NCBI GenBank assembly: GCA_910573745.1
Contig: CAJSYI010000002.1
Location: 62,001 to 126,000 of the forward strand
Source of the DNA: Muribaculaceae bacterium
GTDB taxonomy: Bacteria > Bacteroidota > Bacteroidia > Bacteroidales > Muribaculaceae
Direction: 5' to 3'
DNA: 64,000 nt
In this document: positions 51,986 to 60,985 of the stretch, piece after piece
How positions within the stretch are numbered: the stretch's first letter is position 1
Layout of the letters: every line of letters begins with the position of its first letter
Program-made: the position numbers and the translations under genes
The notes under the pieces: generated by a model
What the model saw: only the letters and a program-made list of their open reading frames with translations
What the model was told of the DNA's origin: nothing
Databases searched by the model: none

Positions 51986-53287
51986 ATGAAACAGAGTTTC
52001 TACAACTTCATCCTCCACAAAAACGACAAAGCATACTGGTTCAATGCATTGTCATTTAGACATTTCATTCTGCCAAATGATTTATCGTCAAAAATAGAAC
52101 CACTATTGGAAAGCGATTCAACAATCCACGACATTCCTGAATCTTTCAGGAACAAACTATTTGACAATGGTTTTGTCATTGATGACGATTGTAATGAAAT
52201 CGACATAATTAGAAATCGAAACGAAAAAGCAATTCATAGCAAAGACTATATGCTTGTAGTTCTACCTACATTGAATTGCAATTTCAAGTGTTGGTACTGC
52301 ATTCAAAACCATATTCCATCAATGATGGACGATGACATATTTGAACGTATCAAACAGCATATCAAACATATGGTCCACAATGAGGAAATCTCCTCATTAA
52401 GCCTGGAATGGTTCGGAGGCGAACCATTTATGTACTTCAACAAAATCGTGAAACCTATTACTCAATATGCAAAAGACATATGCGAAGAAGCCAAGATTCC
52501 GTTTGAAGCAAGTGCAACTACGAACAGCTACTTCATCACATCTGAAATTTCCAAACAGCTCCAATCATTAAGATTTACCCACTTCCAGATTTCTTTGGAT
52601 GGTAACAAGAAATTCCATGACAAAGTGAAATTTCAGAATGGATGTGAGTCCACATTTGAACGAGCCTTGACAAACATCAATGGCATTCTTGACAACAATC
52701 CGTATGCCAGAGTTTTCTTGCGATTCAACTACAATCACGAGAATCTTACGCCCGATGTCGTAGAAGAAATAAACCCTTTCATTTCAAAAGAAAACAGGAA
52801 ACGGGTGATCGTCGTCACGAGAAAAGTTTGGCAAGCCGATGTGGATAAGTCTTATTCAATTCAATTGCAAGAAATACTCGACGGCTTTAGCAAATCAGGA
52901 TACATAACGACACGCTGGAGTCCTATTTCCAACTATATTCCTTGTTATGCAAACAAAAAATATTACAATGCAATAAACTACAACGGAAATGCTGTCAAGT
53001 GTACAGCTTGTAATGACCTTTACGAAGAAGAACCAAAAGGAGTGCTTCAAAAAGACGGTACAATCTTATGGAATAACGAGTTTGACAAAAGATATCAATG
53101 CAAATCATTTGAAAATGAGGTATGCTTGAACTGCAAAGAACTACCAATCTGCATGGGAAATTGTCCGAGAGATTTTATCAATGGACACTGCCAATGCAAA
53201 AAAGAATCCGTAGACGAAACTATAGAGAATGCACTCATTGATTACATTGAGAATTTTGAGAAAGATATAACCAATAATAGAATATAA
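51986..53287 (+). CDS. Radical SAM/SPASM peptide maturase
   Basis: This 433-residue enzyme has an N-terminal peptide-binding-like region (1-85), the radical-SAM cluster motif CNFKCWYC (Cys98, Cys102, Cys105), GGEP (144-147) and a C-terminal SPASM region with Cys320, 339, 342, 372, 380, 383, 389, 393, 402 and 404, enough for two auxiliary Fe-S clusters. The motif CLNCKELPICMGNCP is typical of SPASM maturases. The gene is markedly AT-rich compared with neighbours. It lies between the cysteine-containing precursor and an outer-membrane barrel, so it most likely modifies that peptide. Confidence 0.9.
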   Translation: MKQSFYNFILHKNDKAYWFNALSFRHFILPNDLSSKIEPLLESDSTIHDIPESFRNKLFDNGFVIDDDCNEIDIIRNRNEKAIHSKDYMLVVLPTLNCNFKCWYCIQNHIPSMMDDDIFERIKQHIKHMVHNEEISSLSLEWFGGEPFMYFNKIVKPITQYAKDICEEAKIPFEASATTNSYFITSEISKQLQSLRFTHFQISLDGNKKFHDKVKFQNGCESTFERALTNINGILDNNPYARVFLRFNYNHENLTPDVVEEINPFISKENRKRVIVVTRKVWQADVDKSYSIQLQEILDGFSKSGYITTRWSPISNYIPCYANKKYYNAINYNGNAVKCTACNDLYEEEPKGVLQKDGTILWNNEFDKRYQCKSFENEVCLNCKELPICMGNCPRDFINGHCQCKKESVDETIENALIDYIENFEKDITNNRI

Positions 53288-53288
53288 T

Positions 53289-55370
53289 ATGAGAAAAGTA
53301 TTTTTATTAATTACATTTATTCTCATACACATTTCGGTTTACGCAACTGAAAGCACTGATTCTGCCGCCACTACGCTCGGCGAGGTTGTAGTGAAGGGAA
53401 AACGCCAATATGCCATCGACGGCGGCGTGGTCTACATCCCCACCCGAAACGAAAAGAAGGCCGCACGCAACGCCCAGGACCTCCTGAGGCACATCGGCAT
53501 CACCCAGATCGACGTGGACCCGCAGTCGTTCAGCGTCAAGACGCTCGCCGGAAAAGACGTGCAGATTTTCGTCAACGGCGTGAAGTCCGACCCGGAGTCG
53601 GTGTGGACAATGGAGGTGAAGAGGGTGGAGTACCTCGTGGCCCCCCCGGACCCGAAGTTCCTCGGGGCGCAGTATGTGATCAACTACATAGTGGAGAAGT
53701 ACCGGTACGGGGGCTACACCCGCCTGTCGCTCCAGGAGGCCTTCCTCGCCGGGCTTGACAGCCGGGCGGGGATCTTCTCACGGTTCGCGTACAGGAGCAT
53801 GACGTTCGACCTGTACGCCAGCGCGGCCAACAGCGCGGCGGCGAAGCACCGGGGATCCTCCACGGAGGAGACATACTCGCTGACGGGCGACGGAGGGGCG
53901 CCTTTCTTGGCCGAACGCCGCGAAAGCCTGTCGGGCAGGAAAGGCCGTGCCGACCGCTATCCGCTGACGTTCAGCGCGATGTACAGCGGTGCCAGATGCT
54001 CTGCCCGCAACAGCGTCTCGTTCAATTTCGCGGAGAGGAAGGACCACCGCGAGGACGGCACGGTTTCGCTCTGGCCGCTGCTGCCGGAGAGCGGGGAATC
54101 ATCGCGCCTCTCCGACTCCCGCGGCCGCAGCGTCAGCTGGTACGGCGACGCGTTCCTGTGGACGGACAACGGTTGGCACTTCGGCTACAACGGCAGCTTC
54201 GCCTACGACCGCAACGACGGGAGCACGCTTTACTCCAGCCCTTATGCCGGCGGCATACTGACCATCTCGAAGGAGGACGTGTTCGACTACAGGCTCCACC
54301 TCATGGCCAACAAGAGCCTCGGGGCGCACAGGATAGGCCTGCATCTCAGCGGGAGCAACACCAACAACCGCGTGGTGTATTCCGGCACGAGCCCGGCTAA
54401 GAACAGCTTCTCGTCGCCGGCTCTGTCGGCACGGTTCTCGTACGGACTGAACATCAGCCGCTTCAACCTCTCTTTCGACGTGGCCCCCGGCTGGGAGCGC
54501 AGCAAGGTCAACAACACCGTCAACTCCTTCTTCACGCTCGTCTCGCACCTGCAGGCCAGCTTCACGCCTGATTCCAGGAACCAGTTCTCGCTGTGGGCGC
54601 AGGCGGCGAAGAGCGGCAACTCCCCGGCCGACAACTCGGAGGCGGTGATCCGGCTCAACGACCTGATGTACGTCTCGGGAAACCCGCACCTGAAGGCGCC
54701 GCTGCATTTCGACATGAACCTCAGCTACAGCTGGATCCCCTCGGACATGTTCACGATGACCGCCTACGGCTCGCTGGCCACTGTCGGCGACCGCATCACG
54801 GCGGATTTCCGACGCCATGACGACGGGGCCGCGCTGCTCCGGACGCTGGTCAATTCCGGCAGGTTCACCTCCGCAGAGATAGGCGTCTCGCTGCGTCTGA
54901 CGCTGTTCGGGCGCAGGCTGAGGCTTTCCGCCACGCCGGTGCAGAAGTTCTACAAGTCCACGGGGCTGAACGCCATGACGTATTCCCCCTTTGCCGTAAA
55001 GGCCAACGCATACTGGTACCAGGGGCCTTTCTGGGCGGGGCTCCACTACCAGAACGGGGACAGGTCCATAGACCCCCGGAGCGGATTCAGGACGAAGGGA
55101 CGAGACTACTACCAGATTTCGGCAGGCTGGGGCAACGGCAACTGGAACGTCTACGCCGGGGCGTCCAACATCTTCAGCAGGGGCTGGAAGGAGTCCGTCT
55201 CCGAGCTTTCCGGCGAGCTATACACCTGCCGCCGGACCACATACGGCGTCAGCCGGCATGCGTCAGTCTTTGTCGGTGCGACATACACGTTCGGATACGG
55301 GAAAAAGATAGACCGGCACAACGAGGCGAAGGAGAACGCCGGAGGGCAGTCCGCCGTCTACGGCCTATAG
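53289..55370 (+). CDS. TonB-receptor-like outer-membrane protein of the RiPP-like locus
   Basis: This 693-residue protein has a signal peptide (MRKVFLLITFILIHISVYA) and a plug-like domain (about 28-140) starting TTLGEVVVKGKRQYAIDGGVVYIP and containing VQIFVNGVKSDPESVWTMEVKRVEYLVAPPDPKFLGAQYVINYI condensed motifs. Then come about 22 beta-strand segments to a C-terminal TYTFGYGKKI. The last 17 residues extend beyond the barrel. The first 60 nt are AT-rich like the maturase gene, then GC content jumps, so the gene is mosaic. It starts 1 nt after the maturase stop. A role in peptide export or uptake is inferred from position only. Confidence 0.8.
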   Translation: MRKVFLLITFILIHISVYATESTDSAATTLGEVVVKGKRQYAIDGGVVYIPTRNEKKAARNAQDLLRHIGITQIDVDPQSFSVKTLAGKDVQIFVNGVKSDPESVWTMEVKRVEYLVAPPDPKFLGAQYVINYIVEKYRYGGYTRLSLQEAFLAGLDSRAGIFSRFAYRSMTFDLYASAANSAAAKHRGSSTEETYSLTGDGGAPFLAERRESLSGRKGRADRYPLTFSAMYSGARCSARNSVSFNFAERKDHREDGTVSLWPLLPESGESSRLSDSRGRSVSWYGDAFLWTDNGWHFGYNGSFAYDRNDGSTLYSSPYAGGILTISKEDVFDYRLHLMANKSLGAHRIGLHLSGSNTNNRVVYSGTSPAKNSFSSPALSARFSYGLNISRFNLSFDVAPGWERSKVNNTVNSFFTLVSHLQASFTPDSRNQFSLWAQAAKSGNSPADNSEAVIRLNDLMYVSGNPHLKAPLHFDMNLSYSWIPSDMFTMTAYGSLATVGDRITADFRRHDDGAALLRTLVNSGRFTSAEIGVSLRLTLFGRRLRLSATPVQKFYKSTGLNAMTYSPFAVKANAYWYQGPFWAGLHYQNGDRSIDPRSGFRTKGRDYYQISAGWGNGNWNVYAGASNIFSRGWKESVSELSGELYTCRRTTYGVSRHASVFVGATYTFGYGKKIDRHNEAKENAGGQSAVYGL

Positions 55371-55375
55371 GGCCG

Positions 55376-55627
55376 GGGCGCGACCCGACAAAACTGAATC
55401 CAGACACCGGAGAGATACACTGGTATGAAGAAAAGATACGTTATCTTGACAACGACACTACTCCTAAGCGATGCCGAAAGTGCAAGATGCTGCCGGACTG
55501 CACCGGCCCGTGCCGCAGGCACGTGGCTGAGGGAGAAGGCGACGAATGTTTTCTTGACGACCTTAAGATGAGCATCGAAGACTATGCCCTGATGCAATTC
55601 AGAATAGAACTCGTAAAATGTGCATAA
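55376..55627 (+). pseudogene. C-terminal SPASM remnant of a second radical-SAM maturase
   Basis: About 80 codons in one open frame without a start encode LNPDTGEIHWYEEKIRYL, then CRKCKMLPDCTGPCRRHV and DECFLDDLKMSIEDYALMQF, ending at a TAA at 55625-55627. The block CRKCKMLPDCTGPC aligns with CLNCKELPICMGNC of the intact maturase. The radical-SAM core is missing. The remnant begins directly after the barrel gene, so the barrel's 3' end appears to have replaced most of a maturase gene, or a deletion joined them. Confidence 0.8.
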
Positions 55628-55820
55628 CAGGCATTCAAGCGCGAAGGAATGCGGCGACCCTTTCAGGGAACCCTCCGAAACACCAATCCTCAGCGTAAAC
55701 ATCGCCAACCATACCGTCGCCACGCTCGACGGCGGCAGTCCGCCGGTATTCATCGACGGCGCGCCCGGGGTGGATTTCATGCGCAGATACGGCATTCCGG
55801 CGGATTTCGCCAGCCTGTAG
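55620..55820 (+). other. Unrecognised short ORF, possible gene remnant
   Basis: A 66-codon frame from ATG 55620 overlaps the SPASM remnant's last codons. Its later part (SVNIANHTVATLDGGSPPVFI, then DGAPGVDFMRRYGIPADFASL) has a coding-like composition. No family recognised. It may be the remnant of another small protein of the locus. Confidence 0.35.
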
Positions 55821-55860
55821 CTGACCGACGACAAAAACTGACTTACAGAACAGTTTCCGG

Positions 55861-55892
55861 TTTGCCAAGCCGGGGATTTATTGCTAATTTTG
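55861..55892 (+). promoter_or_regulatory. Promoter of the acyltransferase gene
   Basis: TTTG (55861-55864), 20 nt, TAATTTTG (55885-55892), exact spacing; 22 nt before the ATG. Confidence 0.8.
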
Positions 55893-55914
55893 CATCCTTA
55901 AACCACCCCACCGG

Positions 55915-56868
55915 ATGAAAGACGAAAAACTGCTCAATGATGAGATACGCCGTCAGAACGCGGCTCTTGCCGACGGCCGCGACCTGCCGGAAGGCTCGCC
56001 CGGCGCACCTTTCGGGACACGAGGCGGACGGAAGTGCCTCGTGCGTCCCGACATGCTGACCGCAGACGACATCGTGGCCCAGGTGCCGGCCCTCGCCGGG
56101 CACCGCAGGCTCGTGGAGCGCGTCATGAAGTGGCTGTGGCTCGACAAGTGCAACTTCGTCCACGGGAAATACTGCTACGAGCAAGGCATCCCTTTCTCGC
56201 ATCTCCTCATTGAGGACCAATACCGCATAAACCTCGAAATAGACCGCGAAGAAATCCTCGACCGCTTCAGGTCAGGGCCTTTCATCACGGTCAGCAACCA
56301 TCCTTTCGGCGCGCTCGACGGAATACTGCTGCTGCACATCCTCGGAGGAAAGCGCGAGGACTTCCGCGTGATGGTCAACATGTTCCTCAACAACATACGG
56401 GCCATGCGGCCTTCGTTCATCGCCGTTGACCCTTCAAAAAGCGACGACCCGGAGAAACGCCGTGCCACCATGCAGGGCATCAAGGAGGCCATGCGCCACA
56501 TCAAGGAGGGACACCCGATGGGGTTCTTCCCGGCCGGGGCAGTATCCAAGATAGACCGTTCGCTGCGCATACGCGACCGCCAGTGGCAGCCGTCGATAAT
56601 TCGACTGATAAAACAGATGCGCGTGCCTGTGATACCGGTGTATTTCCACGGACACAACGGCACGTTCTTCAACATACTCGGACTCATCGACTGGCGTCTG
56701 CGCACGCTCCGCCTGCCGCGCGAACTTTTCAACAAGACGGGCAAGACCGTGCGCGTCTCCATCGGCGAACCCATAATGCCGGAGGAACAGGACCGCCATC
56801 CCGACCTGAAGGAATTCGGAGCGTTCCTGCGCCAAAGCACCGACTCATTGAGACACCAAGAAAAATGA
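55915..56868 (+). CDS. PlsC-type lipid acyltransferase
   Basis: This 317-residue acyltransferase of the PlsC/lysophospholipid acyltransferase fold has the HX4D motif in VSNHPFGALDGILLLHIL, FFPAGAVS as the substrate-binding block and VPVIPVYFHG as the later strand. It has no obvious transmembrane helix. In Bacteroides, related proteins build glycine lipids; the acceptor here is not known. Its stop overlaps the sigma-54 activator start (ATGA). Confidence 0.84.
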   Translation: MKDEKLLNDEIRRQNAALADGRDLPEGSPGAPFGTRGGRKCLVRPDMLTADDIVAQVPALAGHRRLVERVMKWLWLDKCNFVHGKYCYEQGIPFSHLLIEDQYRINLEIDREEILDRFRSGPFITVSNHPFGALDGILLLHILGGKREDFRVMVNMFLNNIRAMRPSFIAVDPSKSDDPEKRRATMQGIKEAMRHIKEGHPMGFFPAGAVSKIDRSLRIRDRQWQPSIIRLIKQMRVPVIPVYFHGHNGTFFNILGLIDWRLRTLRLPRELFNKTGKTVRVSIGEPIMPEEQDRHPDLKEFGAFLRQSTDSLRHQEK

Positions 56869-58061
56869 CACCGCAAGATACACAAATGTCCGCCGAAGCA
56901 TTGAGGGCGAAGCAACGCTTCTCGATCGTGGGAAACTCGCCGCTCCTCGTCCAGGCTGTGGAAAGGGCGCTGCGCGTCGCCCCGATCGACCTTTCCGTGC
57001 TCGTGAGCGGGGAAAGCGGAAGCGGAAAGGAGTTCTTCCCGAAAATCATCCATTATTTCGGCACCCGCAAGCACAAGAAGTACATCGCCGTCAACTGCGG
57101 CGCGATTCCTGAAGGCACAATCGACAGCGAGCTTTTCGGACACGAGAAGGGAAGCTTCACCGGAGCCATAAGCGCACGAAAAGGGTATTTCGAGGAGGCC
57201 GACGGAGGCACCATATTCCTCGACGAAGTGGCCGAGCTTCCGATCACCACCCAGGCGCGCCTCCTGCGCGTGCTTGAGACAGGCGAGTTCCTGAAGGTCG
57301 GGTCATCGACGGTGCAGAAGACCGACATACGCATCGTGGCAGCTACAAACGTAGACCTGCTCAAGGCCGTAGCCAACGGCAAATTCCGCGAAGACCTCTA
57401 CTACAGGCTATCCACCATAATAATACGCGTCCCCAACCTCCACGACCGCGGCGCGGACATACCGCTGCTCGCCCGGAAGTTCGCACGCGACTTCTCCGAG
57501 AAATACGTTACCGAACCCATCACGTTCTCTCCCGAGGCACAGCACCTGATGGAGCTTTACCGATGGCCGGGCAACGTACGCCAGCTCAAGAACATAGTGG
57601 AGCAGCTCGCCATTTTCGAGGCAGGGAAGGAAATCAGCCGCGACACGCTTGCCATGGCTCTCCCCCACGCCGACGGAAACGCCACACCGGCCCGTCTCGA
57701 CGACATCCCGACCTACGAAAAGGAGCGGGAGATGCTCTGGAAGACAATCCTCGGCCTGCAGAACGAAATCGGTTCGCTCAGGGCGGAGATGGCCTCCATG
57801 CACGGGGACGGCCGGATCTACGGCGAGCCCCCTTTGGCCGACCGTGAACAGCCCATACCCACAATCCGCTCCATCATCAGATACGAGCCGGAAGAACGCC
57901 ACATGGCCGAGCCTGCCCAGACCCTCGAGGATTCCGAAAGGGAGACGATAATAGCCGCGCTCTCACGCAACGAGGGCAACCGGCAGCGTGCGGCAAAAGA
58001 ACTCGACATCTCCCCGCGCACGCTCTACCGCAAAATCAAGGAGCTTGGCATAACCGACTGA
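56865..58061 (+). CDS. Sigma-54-dependent transcriptional activator
   Basis: This 398-residue protein has no receiver domain. The AAA+ domain (about 20-250) has Walker A GESGSGKEFF, the sigma-54 contact loop GSFTGA, Walker B TIFLDEVAELP and RWPGNVRQLKN. A linker (260-340) and a Fis-type HTH at the C-terminus (EGNRQRAAKELDISPRTLYRKIKELG) follow. ATG 56865 overlaps the acyltransferase stop by 4 nt. Lacking an input domain, it may be controlled by level or by partner proteins. lptE follows 8 nt later. Confidence 0.92.
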   Translation: MTPQDTQMSAEALRAKQRFSIVGNSPLLVQAVERALRVAPIDLSVLVSGESGSGKEFFPKIIHYFGTRKHKKYIAVNCGAIPEGTIDSELFGHEKGSFTGAISARKGYFEEADGGTIFLDEVAELPITTQARLLRVLETGEFLKVGSSTVQKTDIRIVAATNVDLLKAVANGKFREDLYYRLSTIIIRVPNLHDRGADIPLLARKFARDFSEKYVTEPITFSPEAQHLMELYRWPGNVRQLKNIVEQLAIFEAGKEISRDTLAMALPHADGNATPARLDDIPTYEKEREMLWKTILGLQNEIGSLRAEMASMHGDGRIYGEPPLADREQPIPTIRSIIRYEPEERHMAEPAQTLEDSERETIIAALSRNEGNRQRAAKELDISPRTLYRKIKELGITD

Positions 58062-58069
58062 CCGACCGA

Positions 58070-58603
58070 ATGAAACGATTTCCAAGAAAATACCGGAACG
58101 CATGCCTAGCCGCCGTAGCACTGGCGATGACGGCCATCCTCGCGTCATGCTCCTTCAGCTGGCGCATGAACGGCACCGCCATCAACTACGACGTCTACAA
58201 GACAATCAACGTCTCCGAATTCCCGATACGCGCCGCCCTCGTGTATCCCCCTCTCCAACAGACATTCGAGAACCAGCTCCTCGACTACGTAACGCGCAAC
58301 ACCCGCCTCCAGGAGGTGGACGGCCCGGCCGACCTTGAGCTTAGCGGCGAAATAACCGGATATTCCCTCTCGCCGCAGGCCGTAGGCACCGACGCATACG
58401 CCACCGAGACGCGCCTCACCATCACCGTGCGCGTGAAATACACCGACAACAAGAACCCGGCGAAGAACATGGACCAAAGCTTCTCGGCCTACCGCCAGTT
58501 CTCCTCCGACCTGATGCTCACCGACGTGCAGGACGACCTTTGCCGCGAGATATCGGAAGAGCTGGTCAACCTCATCTTCAACGCCACGCTCGGCGACTGG
58601 TAG
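58070..58603 (+). CDS. lptE: LPS-assembly lipoprotein LptE
   Basis: This 177-residue outer-membrane lipoprotein (lipobox ILASC, Cys27) plugs the LptD barrel in lipopolysaccharide export. Typical Bacteroidales features are SFSWRMNGTAINYDVYKTINVSEFPIRA, QTFENQLLDYVTRNTRL and LELSGEITGYSLSPQAV. It lies in a four-gene unit with the sigma-54 activator, a hypothetical protein and secG. Confidence 0.9.
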   Translation: MKRFPRKYRNACLAAVALAMTAILASCSFSWRMNGTAINYDVYKTINVSEFPIRAALVYPPLQQTFENQLLDYVTRNTRLQEVDGPADLELSGEITGYSLSPQAVGTDAYATETRLTITVRVKYTDNKNPAKNMDQSFSAYRQFSSDLMLTDVQDDLCREISEELVNLIFNATLGDW

Positions 58604-58627
58604 CCCGCCCCAAACATCAGAACAAAC

Positions 58628-59278
58628 ATGACAGACAGACTCGCAGAAACAGCCGCCGGTGCCAGCGTAAGCGTGGCCGAGGCCGACGCGCTCGCAAAGG
58701 AACATCCCTACTTCATCGTCCCGGCGGTGGCCGCCCTCGCCAACGCCGATGCCGACGAGCGGAAACGGCTCAAGATGAGAATCGCATGCTCCGTGGGGGC
58801 GCGCGACACGCTCGCCAACCTCTTCGGTGAAGAGCCGGAGGAATTCCTGTCGTTCTATCCCGACCAGCGCAAGCCTGAACTTTCCACCGAAGACACCATC
58901 GACTCGTTCCTCGACCGGTTCGGCGACAAGATGGAGGCGCACGCCGAAGGCGAAATCCCCATAGCCCCGCCCGCAATCGACTATGCGGCCACGATGATTG
59001 CCGACAATCCGGAAATGCCGGAAACAGGCACATCCGACGGCACATCGGCAATGCTCGACTCGTTCCTCGGCAACGCACCGCAACCCCAGAAACAGGCCGA
59101 ACAGACCGCCCTGACCGAGAGTTTCGCCCGCATCATGATAAAAAACCGCAATTATGACAAGGCTCTTGAAATTATAGAGGCTCTGAGCTTGAATAATCCG
59201 GAAAAAAGTATTTACTTTGCAGACCAAATCCGCTTCCTGCGGAAACTGATACTGAACGAATCTAAAAAACAACGTTAA
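58628..59278 (+). CDS. Hypothetical cytoplasmic protein of the lptE-secG unit
   Basis: This 216-residue, acidic, Ala-rich protein has no signal peptide. The N-terminal HPYFIVPAVAALANADADERKRLKMRIACSVG condensed motif and the C-terminal FARIMIKNRNYDKALEIIEALSLNNPEKSIYFADQIRFLRKLI suggest a TPR-like ending. The middle is low-complexity. It is conserved between lptE and secG in Bacteroidales as I recall it. Function not known. Confidence 0.72.
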   Translation: MTDRLAETAAGASVSVAEADALAKEHPYFIVPAVAALANADADERKRLKMRIACSVGARDTLANLFGEEPEEFLSFYPDQRKPELSTEDTIDSFLDRFGDKMEAHAEGEIPIAPPAIDYAATMIADNPEMPETGTSDGTSAMLDSFLGNAPQPQKQAEQTALTESFARIMIKNRNYDKALEIIEALSLNNPEKSIYFADQIRFLRKLILNESKKQR

Positions 59279-59280
59279 AA

Positions 59281-59592
59281 ATGTATATTTTTCTAAGCAT
59301 CCTCATCGTGTTGGCATCGCTGCTCCTCGTCGGCGCAGTGCTGATCCAGAAGTCCAAAGGCGGCGGCCTCGCATCCAACTACGCCAGCGGAAACCAGTAT
59401 ATGGGCTACCGCAAGACGACCGACTTCATCGAGAAAACAACCTGGGGACTCGCAATATTCATCTGCGTGCTCAGCATCTGCACCTCTTTCGCAGTGAAGA
59501 CGCCGATCAACTCATCCAGCATCAAACAGGCTCCCGCGCAGACCACTGCCCCGGCTCCCGCACCAGCCCAGCCAGCAGCTCCCGCGAAATAA
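59281..59592 (+). CDS. secG: Preprotein translocase subunit SecG
   Basis: This 103-residue subunit of SecYEG has a first helix at 2-22, the conserved IQKSKGGGLASNYASGNQYMG loop, a second helix at about 55-72 and a Pro/Ala-rich tail. The length and gene order are usual for Bacteroidota. A hairpin at 59663-59687 follows. Confidence 0.93.
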   Translation: MYIFLSILIVLASLLLVGAVLIQKSKGGGLASNYASGNQYMGYRKTTDFIEKTTWGLAIFICVLSICTSFAVKTPINSSSIKQAPAQTTAPAPAPAQPAAPAK

Positions 59593-59662
59593 CAACCGAC
59601 AACCGCAATGCCGCTTCCGCCATGGAAAAGCGCGGCGGTGTCATACACACATAAACGCACCT

Positions 59663-59687
59663 CGGATTCATCCACGCGATGAATCCG
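59663..59687. terminator. Bidirectional hairpin between secG and the methyltransferase
   Basis: CGGATTCATC (59663-59672) pairs perfectly with GATGAATCCG (59678-59687). Downstream on the plus strand is TATGTCGTTTTT; convergent genes end on both sides. Confidence 0.7.
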
Positions 59688-59716
59688 GGGATATGTCGTT
59701 TTTGAGTGTATCTGAA

Positions 59717-60973
59717 TCAGAGGTCGCCGGCCGAACAGCGTACGGCGAGGCCTATCGCCTTGCCCAAAAGCGGAGGGACGGCGTTGCCTATCTGAACCAA
59801 CTGCTTGTTCTTCGGCCCCATAAAGATGAAGTCGTCGGGAAATGACTGGAGCCGGGCCATCTCACGGGCTGTCAGCACCCGAGGCAGCCGGGGATGGATG
59901 TTCACCCCGCCATGGTTTTCTTTGACGGTACATGAGGCCTCGCCCCACGGGCATTTCTTCCATGCATCGGAATAACCCTTGTAAAGGCTCTGCCCCTCAG
60001 CGAGTTCAAGCATGCGTTGCGCCATATCCGGACGATGCCTGGTAGGCACATGGTTGAAATCCGGGTCGGCGGGGCGGGACATGAGATCCCCGATGGCCTC
60101 ACCGGTAGTAACATACCGTGAAGGCGGGATGAGCGGCTTGGGATGGAGGTTCTTCACGCCGATGCGGTTGCCGATGAAGATGACGCGCTCACGCTTCTGA
60201 GGAGCATAATAGTCAGCCGCGCAAAGGACGGCGACGTTGATTTCATAACCGATTTCGCGGAAATCAGATATGATCTTTTTCTCGACCATGCCTCCGAGCA
60301 TGCTGCGGAGCCCCTTGACGTTTTCACAAACGACGAAATCAGGCTGCAACGCCCTTACTATCTCTATGAGTTCGAGATACAATGAATTGCGGGGGTCATC
60401 CACTATGCGGTTGCCGGCCATGCTGAAGCCCTGGCAAGGGAACCCTCCGGCCACGATGCTGAGACGCCTGCCGCCAAGCCGCCTCCTTACGGTCTCGTAG
60501 AACTTCTGTTTGTTTTCTTCGAGCTTGATGTCGCCGTTGATGAACGGATGGCTGAAATTGCGCTCATACGTCATACCGGCCTCCTTGAAGAAATCAAGCC
60601 CGCATATGCCTTCAAGCCCCGACATCTCAAGGCCTTTGCTAAGCCCTCCGGCACCGCAGAAAAGATCGACGAAAGTCATCCGGGATCGGGAAGGAGACTG
60701 CCAGAACGGGGAGAGATCCGCCCAGTTGACCTCGTCCGACGCGTTTTTCACTTTGCCTTCCGGCAACGAAGGTTCCGCTTCACCAAACATTCCGCAGACG
60801 GCTGGATCCCGGTCGGACGGCGACTGCCTGTATTCGTCAAGAGCCTCAGGGGCAATCAGGTAGCGGGAGCCCTTCTTCTCCGATTTGAGACTTCCCGCCG
60901 CAATAAGCCGCCTTACCGCTTTCTGGGTAGTGCCGAGTTCCTCGGCCACCTGCGCAATCGATAACATACTCAT
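59717..60973 (-). CDS. Cytosine-C5 DNA methyltransferase fused to an N-terminal HTH
   Basis: This 418-residue protein opens with an excisionase/MerR-like helix-turn-helix (5-48, IAQVAEELGTTQKAVRRLIAAGSLK). The methyltransferase follows: motif I FVDLFCGAGGLSKG (101-114), motif IV GGFPCQGFS with catalytic Cys180, motif VI ENVKGL (217-222), motif VIII QKRERVIFIG, motif IX RVLTAREMARLQSFPDDF and motif X QIGNAVPPLLGKA. No restriction endonuclease gene is adjacent, so it appears to be an orphan enzyme. The fused HTH may add a second DNA contact or autoregulate. Specificity unknown. Confidence 0.9.
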   Translation of the reverse strand: MSMLSIAQVAEELGTTQKAVRRLIAAGSLKSEKKGSRYLIAPEALDEYRQSPSDRDPAVCGMFGEAEPSLPEGKVKNASDEVNWADLSPFWQSPSRSRMTFVDLFCGAGGLSKGLEMSGLEGICGLDFFKEAGMTYERNFSHPFINGDIKLEENKQKFYETVRRRLGGRRLSIVAGGFPCQGFSMAGNRIVDDPRNSLYLELIEIVRALQPDFVVCENVKGLRSMLGGMVEKKIISDFREIGYEINVAVLCAADYYAPQKRERVIFIGNRIGVKNLHPKPLIPPSRYVTTGEAIGDLMSRPADPDFNHVPTRHRPDMAQRMLELAEGQSLYKGYSDAWKKCPWGEASCTVKENHGGVNIHPRLPRVLTAREMARLQSFPDDFIFMGPKNKQLVQIGNAVPPLLGKAIGLAVRCSAGDL

Positions 60974-60985
60974 GGTTTTTTACTC

